A stretch of DNA of 6,855 bases from an uncultured Pseudomonadota bacterium. Lineage in GTDB: Bacteria > Lernaellota > Lernaellaia > Lernaellales > Lernaellaceae. How positions within the stretch are numbered: the stretch's first letter is position 1; each line of letters begins with the position of its first letter. This document shows, in pieces, positions 1-5,508 of the stretch. The notes beneath the pieces are model-generated. The model did not search any database and was not told where the DNA came from. It saw nothing but the letters and a program-made list of their open reading frames with translations. The position numbers and the translations under genes are program-made. Location of the stretch: the NCBI GenBank assembly GCA_937967875.1, contig CALBTQ010000300.1:1-6855 (forward strand), given 5' to 3'.

Positions 1-46
1 ACCACCGATATCTACACTCTTTCCCTACACGACGCTCTTCCGATCT
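1..46. other. Illumina P5/TruSeq adapter (assembly contamination)
   Basis: These bases match the 3' part of the Illumina P5/TruSeq universal adapter, ending in the diagnostic GCTCTTCCGATCT, with one mismatch (T at position 9 where the adapter has G). The same adapter reappears inverted at the other end of the window. This is library sequence, not genome. Read on the minus strand it adds a false tail beginning RSEERRVGKECR to the exporter gene. Confidence 0.98.
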
Positions 47-2158
47 GATGCCGCGCCCGGAGAAATAAAACGTTTCGCGCACGGCTGCGGCGGTCGTTTC
101 CTGTCGTTGCCCTTCGATGCGCAGGCGCATCAGGAAGTGAATCGTGTCGTCCACGCCGATGCCGATGGCGATCATGCAAATGGCCATCAGGTCCGAATCG
201 ACGCGATGCATGAACAGGCCCATGTAACCCAAGAGCACGAGCAGCGGAATGGCGTTGGGCGCCATCGACCAGATGCCCACACGCCACGAGCGCAGACCGA
301 GAATCATCACCGCCGCGATGGTCAGGAAGGCGAAAAGCAGACCGCGTTTCTGCCCGGCGACGATCTCGTCGAGCCACTGGCCCATCAGGTACATCAGGCC
401 GCTGCTTTCCACGTGCGCGCCGCCGCCGAGCGTGCGATCGGCCAACGCCTGTACGCGCCGGCCGGTTTCGTAGGAGGCCACCACGCCGTCGTTGGGCAGT
501 TGCAGGCTGACGCGCATCAGCGAGCGGTTGGTGGCGATCAGCCGGTCCAGATCCTTGCCGCCGCCCATCTCGAACAACAGCAGGTATTGGGCCAGCGCCT
601 GTCGCGTGGCGGGCAGGAGAGCGTCGCCGACATCGCCGGCAAGCATCTCGCGGTGCATGACCTCGGTCAGGTCGACCAGCGAATAGGCGCGGTCCACGTC
701 GTCCAGCGCCTCCGCCTGCCGCTGAAACTCGGCCACGTTGCGAAACAGTTGCGGATCCAGCAGCCCTTCGTCCGCATCGGTCGCCAGCCAGATGTCCAGC
801 GCGGTCAGGCCGTGAAAATGTTGTTTGATGTACTCGCTGTCGCGCCGGACCGGATTGTCGGGCGAGAGGCGCTTGATGAAATCGGTGTCGATGCGCACCT
901 GCGACAGTCCGTACAGCGACACGGCGGTGAGCGCGGCGAAAATCGCGATGATCGCCCAGGGGCGGCGTTGGGTCAGGCGCTCGGAGCCGAGGAGAAAACG
1001 ATCGAGCAGATCTTGCACCTGGCCGGTCGCGCCTTTGCGCCAGGGTTTGGGTTGCCGGATGATCGAGAAGAAAATCGGCGTGAGTGTCACCGCCAGCAGC
1101 AATGCGATGCCGACGCCGAAACCGAGAATGACGCCCATCTGCCGAAACACCGGCGCGGGCACGAAGCTCAATGCTGCGAAGCCCAGGAAGGTCGTCAGCG
1201 AGGTCAGCAGGCACGCGCGGCCGACATCCTCGACGCTGGAGAGAATCGCCTCATCCTTTTTCTGGCCGCGCCCCAGTTCCAGCAGGTAGGCGCTGCACAG
1301 ATGGACCACGTCGGAAAAACTGACGATCAAAATCATCGCCGGCGAGGTGCTCACCAGTATGCTGATGTGGCGGTCGATCAACGTAGCGAAGCCCATCGTC
1401 CAGATCACGCCGATCAGCGCGACGATCATCGTCAGCGCCACCGGCCACAAGCGGCGGAACATCAGCCACGCGGCGATCAGCAGCGACAGGCACACCAGCG
1501 GGAACAGCCGGCTGATGTTGAAGTGCGTTTCCTTGATCATTTCGGCGACGGCCGCCGGGAAGCCCGCGATGTGCAACTGTGCGCGCTCGTACCCCGCCGC
1601 CTGCAGCGCGGCGAGCACCTGGTCGATGATCGCCGGAATCTCCTCGGCAGGCAGGTCGGCCTCGGTGTCGAACTCCAACACCAGCGCGTGATGGTCGCCG
1701 GCGGGCGAAACGAACAATCCCTGATTCAGCGGATCGTCGCGCAACTGGGCGAACAACTCGTCTTTGCGCTCCGGTTGGGCGGCGATCAGATCGGCGTAAC
1801 GATCCACGCGCAGTTCGTCGCCCGAACCGTCGATGCGCTGGGCGTCCAGCAGGCTGCGCACGTTGACGATGCCGTGCAGCTCGCCCACCGCCGCGGAGGC
1901 TTTGCGCAAACGCTCCCGCCCGGCGGGCGCGAGGGGGTCGGTTTCCGCGATGACCACGACCAGCACGTCGTTGTCGCCGAACTGCCGGTTGCGCTCCAGG
2001 TATTGCTTGTAGGCCGGGCTTTCGCCCAGGAACATCTTGCCGATCGACGAGGCGAGCACGGCATGGCTCATCAACACGCCCGCCGCGACCGTGACCAGCG
2101 CCACCGCCGCCAACACCCACACCCGATAACGGATCACGAAGCGAATATACCGGATCAT
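47..2158 (-). CDS. RND superfamily / MMPL-type exporter, C-terminus missing
   Basis: Predicted inner-membrane exporter of the RND superfamily (MMPL / COG1033-like), normally driven by proton flux; the substrate cannot be told. The frame is open for exactly 704 codons from ATG 2158 to the adapter junction. Two homologous halves are visible: TM1 at about residues 12-30, a soluble domain 33-210, a TM block about 218-368 with SFSDVVH (280-286), a second start of repeat at 400-418, a soluble domain 420-600, and a TM block from about 606 carrying GIGVDDTIHF (666-675), the family's conserved acidic membrane motif. Roughly the last TM helices are absent because the contig ends. The start is supported by GGGGAG at 2163-2168, four bases upstream, and by an in-frame stop at 2231-2233. 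No membrane-fusion or outer-membrane partner is visible upstream. Family is secure; specific function (lipid, hopanoid or drug export) is open. Confidence 0.93.
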
Positions 2159-2197
2159 AAAGCTCCCCGCCGATTCGGTACTGTTTTGGAGTCCGCA

Positions 2198-2203
2198 ATT
2201 ATA
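2198..2203 (-). promoter_or_regulatory. Candidate -10 box for the exporter gene
   Basis: A perfect TATAAT on the minus strand lies 39 bases before the exporter ATG. No good TTGACA-like -35 is seen at 16-18 bases upstream, so the promoter is only suggested. It lies after the stop codon of the upstream gene remnant, in a place where an exporter promoter would be expected. Confidence 0.4.
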
Positions 2204-2222
2204 AACCAGAGCCGGCGGAGAA

Positions 2223-2309
2223 TTAGAAGGTTAAATGACTAGGAGTATTTTGCGTTGAAATGACAATTGCCGAAAGGATGCGCGAGATTTGCTGACTTTC
2301 GTCCAACAA
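2223..2309 (-). pseudogene. 3' remnant of a second four-helix-bundle gene
   Basis: About 28 codons ending in TAA (2223-2225) read LLDESQQISRILSAIVIS followed by ten further residues. This resembles the C-terminal helix of the gene just upstream, DESEQLMRILSAIILS: 11 of 18 aligned residues are identical, while most matching codons differ at synonymous positions. Similarity stops near 2310, just before a perfect hairpin, so only the last quarter of a four-helix-bundle protein survives. The divergence argues for an old paralogue or a separate acquisition rather than a fresh tandem duplication. It is probably not expressed as a functional protein. Alternatively it is a chance readable tail, but the D-E-S..Q..RILSAI pattern makes that unlikely. 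Confidence 0.65.
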
Positions 2310-2316
2310 TGGCCCG

Positions 2317-2339
2317 TGTCTTTGCCTCCGGCAAAGACA
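2317..2339. repeat. Perfect 10-bp hairpin (TGTCTTTGCC / GGCAAAGACA)
   Basis: TGTCTTTGCC and GGCAAAGACA pair perfectly around a three-base TCC loop. It sits between the broken four-helix-bundle gene and the remnant of the second copy, at the point where homology of the remnant ends. No T-tract follows on either strand, so it is not a standard rho-independent terminator. It may stabilise the 3' end of the upstream transcript or mark an element boundary. Confidence 0.7.
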
Positions 2340-2362
2340 GTGAAAAGTGATAAGTGAAAAGT
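2339..2362. repeat. Short direct repeat AGTGAAAAGT x2
   Basis: AGTGAAAAGT occurs at 2339-2348 and again at 2353-2362, separated by GATA. Together with the adjoining TTATGAATT they form a simple AT-rich tract over and just beyond the end of the four-helix-bundle frame. The second copy also belongs to the inverted-repeat arm described separately. Confidence 0.75.
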
Positions 2363-2370
2363 TATGAATT
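2352..2370. repeat. Inverted-repeat arm, 3' side of four-helix-bundle gene
   Basis: These 19 bases (AAGTGAAAAGTTATGAATT) pair imperfectly, 15 of 19, with AATTTATAACGTATAACTT at 2753-2771 on the other side of the gene. The arm overlaps the final stop codon (2362-2364). Intervening sequences in 23S rRNA that carry this protein family are bounded by a pairing stem, so the arrangement is suggestive, but AT-rich composition could yield partial pairing by chance. Confidence 0.45.
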
Positions 2371-2715
2371 TCGTTTGCCGGACAAAATGATCGCGCTGAG
2401 AATGCGCATGAGTTGCTCGCTTTCATCGATTGTCTCGTTCAAATTATTGCCGGTGAGAATTTGGCTGTCTCGGATCAATCGCAGCCAGTAGTGCGTTTCA
2501 TGGGCTTCCTTGCGGGCGATAGACATTTTTGCCAGGAAGTCATTTTTGCTTTAAGCGGCTTGTGCTTCTTCGATGTTGGCGCCGATGGAGGTGCCGGAGC
2601 GCAGCAGTTGATCGCAAAGAATTTTCCCCAATGAGTTTTTTTGCATTTGGCGGCAGATTTTGATGACGGTAAGGGAAAAGTCGTGAGATCGCCGACGAAT
2701 GTCCGGTTTGGTCAT
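2362..2715 (-). pseudogene. Four-helix-bundle protein (23S rRNA IVS-type), interrupted by in-frame TAA
   Basis: The frame encodes a protein of the four-helix-bundle / 23S rRNA intervening-sequence family (TIGR02436-like), whose cellular role is unknown. The first part carries LLRSGTSIGANIEEAQAA, the family's hallmark, then TAA at 2551-2553 (codon 55), then SKNDFLAKMSIARKEAHETH in the same frame and on to a natural stop at 2362. Reading through the TAA gives 117 codons, the normal family length, with no indel. Relatives usually have Glu (GAA) or Gln (CAA) here, so one base change explains the break. The start at 2715 fits best: GGAGA (2723-2727) is 7 bases upstream, versus 1 base for the ATG at 2721. 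Upstream and downstream it is AT-richer than its neighbours. It may be a true pseudogene, a sequencing error, or a gene split into two halves (restart ATG at 2526 would give 54 residues). Confidence 0.85.
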
Positions 2716-2752
2716 TTTCATTTCTCCAATAAAATAATTGATCAATGCATCC

Positions 2753-2771
2753 AATTTATAACGTATAACTT
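2753..2771. repeat. Inverted-repeat arm, 5' side of four-helix-bundle gene
   Basis: AATTTATAACGTATAACTT is the partner of the arm at 2352-2370 (15 of 19 complementary positions). It overlaps the candidate -10 box of the gene. See the partner entry for interpretation and doubt. Confidence 0.45.
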
Positions 2772-2782
2772 GAAATTGATAA
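2755..2782 (-). promoter_or_regulatory. Candidate promoter of the four-helix-bundle gene
   Basis: On the minus strand TTATCA (2777-2782, 4 of 6 to TTGACA) and TATAAA (2755-2760, 5 of 6 to TATAAT) are spaced by 16 bases, ahead of the gene and just after the tRNA terminator. A 10-bp perfect palindrome ATTGATCAAT (2737-2746) lies near the expected transcription start. The AT-rich background makes such matches easy to find. Confidence 0.35.
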
Positions 2783-2785
2783 ATG

Positions 2786-2818
2786 AAAAAAGCCTCGCGC
2801 GCATGCACGAGGCTTTTT
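2786..2818 (-). terminator. Rho-independent terminator of the tRNA unit
   Basis: AAAAAGCCTCG (2787-2797) and CGAGGCTTTTT (2808-2818) form a perfect 11-bp stem around a 10-base loop. On the minus strand the stem runs into six T's, immediately after the 3' end of tRNA-Glu. The plus-strand reading also ends in five T's, so it could stop transcription in both directions. Confidence 0.92.
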
Positions 2819-2819
2819 G

Positions 2820-2891
2820 CAGTCCCAAGGGGAATCGAACCCCTGTTTCCGGCGTGAGAGGCCAGCGTCCTAACCGCTAGACGATGGGACC
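2820..2891 (-). tRNA. tRNA-Glu (CTC)
   Basis: A full cloverleaf is readable: acceptor GGTCCCA with TGGGACT, D-arm GTCTAGCGGTTAGGAC, anticodon stem CTGGC/GCCGG around loop CTCTCAC giving anticodon CTC, and T-arm AGGGG-TTCGAAT-CCCCT. The discriminator is G (2820), as in bacterial tRNA-Glu. The 3' CCA is not encoded, so a CCA-adding enzyme is needed. The first acceptor pair is a G.U wobble rather than the usual G-C. It decodes GAG codons and lies 47 bp after tRNA-Gln on the same strand, directly before a terminator. Confidence 0.97.
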
Positions 2892-2938
2892 AAAGTGGGG
2901 CTCGTCGGACCGATTCGCTCGGCCCGGGCGAGACCCAA

Positions 2939-3009
2939 CTCCCGGCCAAGGATTCGAACCTCGACTGACGGAGTCAGAGTCCGCTGTCCTACCATTAGAC
3001 GAGCCGGGA
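2939..3009 (-). tRNA. tRNA-Gln (CTG)
   Basis: Cloverleaf: acceptor TCCCGGC with GCCGGGA, D-arm GTCTAATGGTAGGAC, anticodon stem GCGGA/TCCGT around loop CTCTGAC giving anticodon CTG, and T-arm CGAGG-TTCGAAT-CCTTG. A T1-A72 first pair and discriminator G (2939) are typical of bacterial tRNA-Gln. CCA is not encoded. It decodes CAG codons and is the first gene of a two-tRNA transcript with tRNA-Glu. Confidence 0.97.
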
Positions 3010-3036
3010 ATAGAAAAGAGCCAAAAGCGAATACGC

Positions 3037-3065
3037 TTCTTACAGATGTTGGGGGGCGGTGTCAA
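3037..3065 (-). promoter_or_regulatory. Promoter of the tRNA-Gln/tRNA-Glu unit
   Basis: On the minus strand a perfect TTGACA (3060-3065) is followed after 17 bases by TAAGAA (3037-3042), a weak -10, with the tRNA-Gln 5' end 27 bases further on. Spacing and position fit a sigma-70 tRNA promoter. A small inverted repeat AAGCG-AATA-CGCTT (3025-3038) overlaps the edge of the -10 box. Confidence 0.55.
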
Positions 3066-3239
3066 GCGAAAAGTCGGAAATTTCACGCGGCGGGCGGGCA
3101 ATGACCGGGAAAGACGCTTGATTTCACAAGCCGGATGACGCGGATCCGTTCTTTTTTCACGAGGGGGCGCAAAAATGAGAATTTACTGTGAAAAAAGCGA
3201 AAATTTTTCGTGAAAGGGCTGTTTTTAGCCAGATTAATC

Positions 3240-3268
3240 TTGACAGGTGCGGGAAGTGCTGGTACGTT
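3240..3268 (+). promoter_or_regulatory. Candidate promoter of acs
   Basis: A perfect TTGACA (3240-3245) is followed after 17 bases by TACGTT (3263-3268), which is weak (3 of 6) but preceded by TG one base before, as in an extended -10. The predicted start near 3275 would give a leader of about 165 nt before the acs ATG. Confidence 0.5.
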
Positions 3269-3279
3269 GCCGTTCTCTG

Positions 3280-3297
3280 TGAATGAGCATTCATTCA
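3280..3297. promoter_or_regulatory. 18-bp operator-like palindrome, FadR(TetR)-type architecture
   Basis: TGAATGAGCATTCATTCA has perfect 7-bp arms around four central bases. The arm sequence and spacing are the same as the published operator of the TetR-family acyl-CoA-responsive FadR of Bacillus subtilis (TGAATGA-N4-TCATTCA). It begins about five bases after the predicted acs transcription start, a position where a bound repressor would block transcription. The regulator itself is not in this window, so the assignment is by similarity of the site only. Confidence 0.6.
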
Positions 3298-3378
3298 TGT
3301 TCCCAACTCCTAGTGAATTCTAACTCAAGACTATGCATCGGGGCGGGGATCTCGTAACAACCCAGAATGGGACAACGG

Positions 3379-3396
3379 CGAAGATTCGTGTCTTCG
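3379..3396 (+). repeat. Leader inverted repeat CGAAGA / TCTTCG
   Basis: A perfect 6-bp inverted repeat with a six-base loop lies in the presumed acs leader, 44 bases before the start codon. It could form a small hairpin in the mRNA. Confidence 0.5.
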
Positions 3397-3406
3397 TATT
3401 TGATCT

Positions 3407-3420
3407 TTTTACCGGTAAAA
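3407..3420. promoter_or_regulatory. Perfect 14-bp palindrome TTTTACCGGTAAAA
   Basis: A gap-free palindrome ends seven bases before the acs Shine-Dalgarno sequence. With no room for a good loop it looks more like a dimeric protein site than an RNA hairpin. No known operator is recognised with certainty. Confidence 0.45.
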
Positions 3421-3439
3421 GTTGCAGAAGGAGGATGAC

Positions 3440-5416
3440 ATGTCCGAGGAGAAAAAGGGCATCACCAGTATGAGCCTGGAGAACCGCGTGTTCGAGGTTC
3501 CCGAATCGTTCCGGCAGAAAGCCTGGATCAAGTCGATCGATGAATACAAAGCCATGTGGCAGCAGTCCGTCGACGATCCGGACGCTTTCTGGGGCAAGAT
3601 CGCCGATGAGTTTACCTGGGAAAAGAAATGGGACCAGGTGTACGCCACCGATTTCACCAATGCGAACATTAAATGGTTCGTCGGCGGGAAAACCAATATC
3701 ACGCTCAACGCGTTGGATCGTCACCTGGCGACCCGCGGCGATCAGCCTGCCCTGATGTGGGAAGGCAACGATCCGAGCGAAGATCGCGTTCTGACCTATA
3801 AAGACCTGCATGCCGAAGTGTGCAAGACCGCCAACGTCCTGAAAGACCTGGGCGTCAAGAAGGGCGACCGCGTGGCCATTTACATGCCGATGATTCCGGA
3901 ATTGGCCATTTCGATGATGGCTTGCGCCCGCATCGGCGCGATCCACAGCATCGTGTTCGGCGGCTTCTCGGCCGAAGCGTTGCGCGACCGCATTATCGAC
4001 AGTGAATGCAAAGTCCTGTTCACGACCGACGGCGTGTTCCGCGGCAAGAAATCCGTGCCGATGAAGGCGACGGCTGACGCGGCGATGACCATGTGCGAAG
4101 ACGCCGGCAAGCCGGTCAACAATTGCATCGTTTACAAGCGCGTGGGCTTCGACGTTCCGATGGTGGCCGGCCGCGACCTGTGGTGGGACGAGACGGTCGA
4201 CAAAGCCAGCCCGAATTGCCCGGCGGAAATCATGGACGCGGAAGATCCGTTGTTCATCCTCTACACCTCCGGTTCGACCGGCAAACCCAAGGGCGTGCTG
4301 CACACGATCGGCGGTTACATGGTGTATGTGGCCACGACCTTCAAGTACATCTTCGACTATCATGAGGGCGACGTGTTCTGGTGCACCGCCGACATCGGCT
4401 GGGTGACCGGTCACTCCTACATCGTGTACGGCCCGCTGTGCGCCGGCGCGAAGTCGATCATGTTCGAAGGCATCCCGACCTATCCGGACCCCGGCCGCTT
4501 CTGGGCGATCTGCGAAAAGTACAAGGTCAACATCTTCTACACCGCGCCGACCGCCATTCGCGCCATCGCGAAGGAAGGCGACGACTTCGTGAAGAAACAC
4601 GACCTGTCGAGCCTGCAGTTGCTGGGCACCGTCGGTGAGCCGATCAACCCCGAAGCCTGGATCTGGTATCACCAGACGATCGGCGGCGGCAAATGCCCGA
4701 TCGTGGACACCTGGTGGCAGACCGAAACCGGCGGCATCCTGATCAGCCCGATCCCCGGCGCCACCCCGATCAAACCGGGCAGCGCCACGGTGCCGTTCTT
4801 CGGCGTCAAGCCGTCGATCATCCGCGAAGACGGCAGCGAGTGCGAAGTCAACGAAGGCGGTTACCTGGTCATCCGTCAGGCCTGGCCGTCGCTGATGCGC
4901 ACCGTGTACGGCGATCACCAGCGCTTCAAGGACACCTATTTCGTGCAGTTCCCGGGCAACTACACCACCGGTGACGGCGCCCGTTTGGACGACGACGGCT
5001 ACTACTGGCTGATGGGCCGGTTGGACGACGTCATCAACGTTTCCGGTCACCGCATGGGCACCGCCGAAGTCGAGAGCGCGCTTGTCTCCCACGAGACGGT
5101 CGCCGAAGCGGCGGTGGTCGGCTTCCCGCACGAAATCAAGGGCCAGGGCATCTACGCTTACGTGACCCTGAACGCGGGCGTCGAGAAGACCGAAGATCTG
5201 AAAAAAGCGCTCGTCGGGCACGTCCGCAAGGAAATCGGCCCGATCGCCACGCCCGACAAGATTCAGTGGGCGGACGCGCTGCCCAAGACCCGTTCGGGCA
5301 AGATCATGCGCCGCATCCTGAAAAAGATCGCGGCCGGCGAAATCGACGATCTGGGCGACACCTCGACCTTGGCCGATCCCGGCGTGGTCGACGAATTGGT
5401 CTCCGGCCGTCAGTAA
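3440..5416 (+). CDS. acs: Acetyl-CoA synthetase (AMP-forming)
   Basis: Converts acetate, ATP and CoA to acetyl-CoA, AMP and PPi through acetyl-adenylate, in the cytoplasm. The 658 residues compare with 652 in E. coli Acs. Visible motifs: the phosphate-binding [11 protein letters not shown] at 275-285, [14 protein letters not shown] about 314-327, and [10 protein letters not shown] at 423-432. Its second Trp (426) matches E. coli Trp414, which closes the pocket to favour acetate over longer acids. INVSGHR begins the mobile C-terminal domain, and PKTRSGK at 615-621 carries the catalytic Lys621 (E. coli Lys609), the site of inhibitory acetylation in known Acs enzymes. The start is ATG 3440, with AAGGAGG at 3428-3434 five bases upstream; a TTG six codons earlier lies before that site and is rejected. 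The gene is monocistronic, with its own leader and terminator. Propionate use cannot be excluded, but acetate is favoured. Confidence 0.97.
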   Translation: MSEEKKGITSMSLENRVFEVPESFRQKAWIKSIDEYKAMWQQSVDDPDAFWGKIADEFTWEKKWDQVYATDFTNANIKWFVGGKTNITLNALDRHLATRGDQPALMWEGNDPSEDRVLTYKDLHAEVCKTANVLKDLGVKKGDRVAIYMPMIPELAISMMACARIGAIHSIVFGGFSAEALRDRIIDSECKVLFTTDGVFRGKKSVPMKATADAAMTMCEDAGKPVNNCIVYKRVGFDVPMVAGRDLWWDETVDKASPNCPAEIMDAEDPLFILYTSGSTGKPKGVLHTIGGYMVYVATTFKYIFDYHEGDVFWCTADIGWVTGHSYIVYGPLCAGAKSIMFEGIPTYPDPGRFWAICEKYKVNIFYTAPTAIRAIAKEGDDFVKKHDLSSLQLLGTVGEPINPEAWIWYHQTIGGGKCPIVDTWWQTETGGILISPIPGATPIKPGSATVPFFGVKPSIIREDGSECEVNEGGYLVIRQAWPSLMRTVYGDHQRFKDTYFVQFPGNYTTGDGARLDDDGYYWLMGRLDDVINVSGHRMGTAEVESALVSHETVAEAAVVGFPHEIKGQGIYAYVTLNAGVEKTEDLKKALVGHVRKEIGPIATPDKIQWADALPKTRSGKIMRRILKKIAAGEIDDLGDTSTLADPGVVDELVSGRQ

Positions 5417-5441
5417 GCCGAAAACGCATTCGTGCGAAACG

Positions 5442-5470
5442 AAAGGCCGCCCCACGGGGCGGCCTTTTTT
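5442..5470 (+). terminator. Rho-independent terminator of acs
   Basis: AAAGGCCGCCCC and GGGGCGGCCTTT pair perfectly over 12 positions (the innermost pairs must open to make the loop), followed by a run of six T's ending at 5470. It lies 25 bases after the acs stop. A mini-hairpin CGCA-TTCG-TGCG (5425-5436) precedes it. On the minus strand the T-run is broken, so it is a weaker stop for the convergent NYN gene. Confidence 0.95.
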
Positions 5471-5495
5471 AGTAGCGATAAAATGAATTGTCGAA

Positions 5496-5505
5496 CGACC
5501 GGTCG
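5496..5505. repeat. 10-bp palindrome CGACCGGTCG
   Basis: A perfect palindrome lies just past the stop codon of the NYN/LOTUS gene, between two convergent genes. No T-run follows on the minus strand, so it is not a classic terminator. Its role is unknown. Confidence 0.4.
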
Positions 5506-5508
5506 CGA

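Larger units (their letters stand above)
3010..3439. other. Divergent intergenic region between tRNA-Gln and acs
   Basis: No convincing gene lies in these 430 bases. The left part holds the tRNA promoter (3037-3065). The middle (3100-3240) is AT-rich and contains a 10-bp inverted repeat, CTTTTTTCAC at 3151-3160 with GTGAAAAAAG at 3188-3197, and an 8-bp palindrome CGGATCCG at 3141-3148. The right part holds the candidate acs promoter, an operator-like palindrome, and a leader with two further inverted repeats before the acs ribosome-binding site. Confidence 0.8.

Noticed and set aside
1251..2198. Minus-strand open frame starting at 2198 over the exporter
   Set aside because: It is in a different frame from the ATG at 2158, and its product is Arg/Gly-rich with no TM segments or motifs. 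The same applies to the minus-strand frame at 12-1214, which ends in adapter-derived residues.
107..2242. 711-codon open frame on the plus strand opposite the exporter
   Set aside because: Its product is a low-complexity His/Gln/Arg/Ala-rich string with no domain. It is the antisense shadow of a GC-rich gene; the minus-strand frame ending at 2158 shows clear RND motifs.
2362..2715. Diversity-generating retroelement accessory protein (Avd)
   Set aside because: Avd shares the four-helix-bundle fold, but no reverse transcriptase, template repeat or variable repeat is present in the window.
2551..2949. 132-codon frame reaching from the four-helix-bundle gene through tRNA-Glu
   Set aside because: The N-terminal 76 residues are translated tRNA and terminator sequence. 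The true start is at 2715, where a well-spaced GGAGA site lies.
3255..3275. Sigma-54 promoter (TGGTAC...TTGC) upstream of acs
   Set aside because: The GG and GC elements are far too close; sigma-54 needs about ten bases between them. The TTGACA with an extended -10 fits better.
3083..3298. 71-codon frame on the minus strand in the tRNA-acs intergenic region
   Set aside because: It has an AGGAG about eight bases before its ATG, but no recognisable domain, a biased Lys/Arg/Phe composition, and it would overlap the acs promoter and operator. Chance frame most likely.
3320..5455. 711-codon open frame on the minus strand opposite acs
   Set aside because: Antisense shadow of acs with an atypical Asp/His/Val/Arg-rich product. 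The acs frame has unambiguous motifs and a strong ribosome-binding site.
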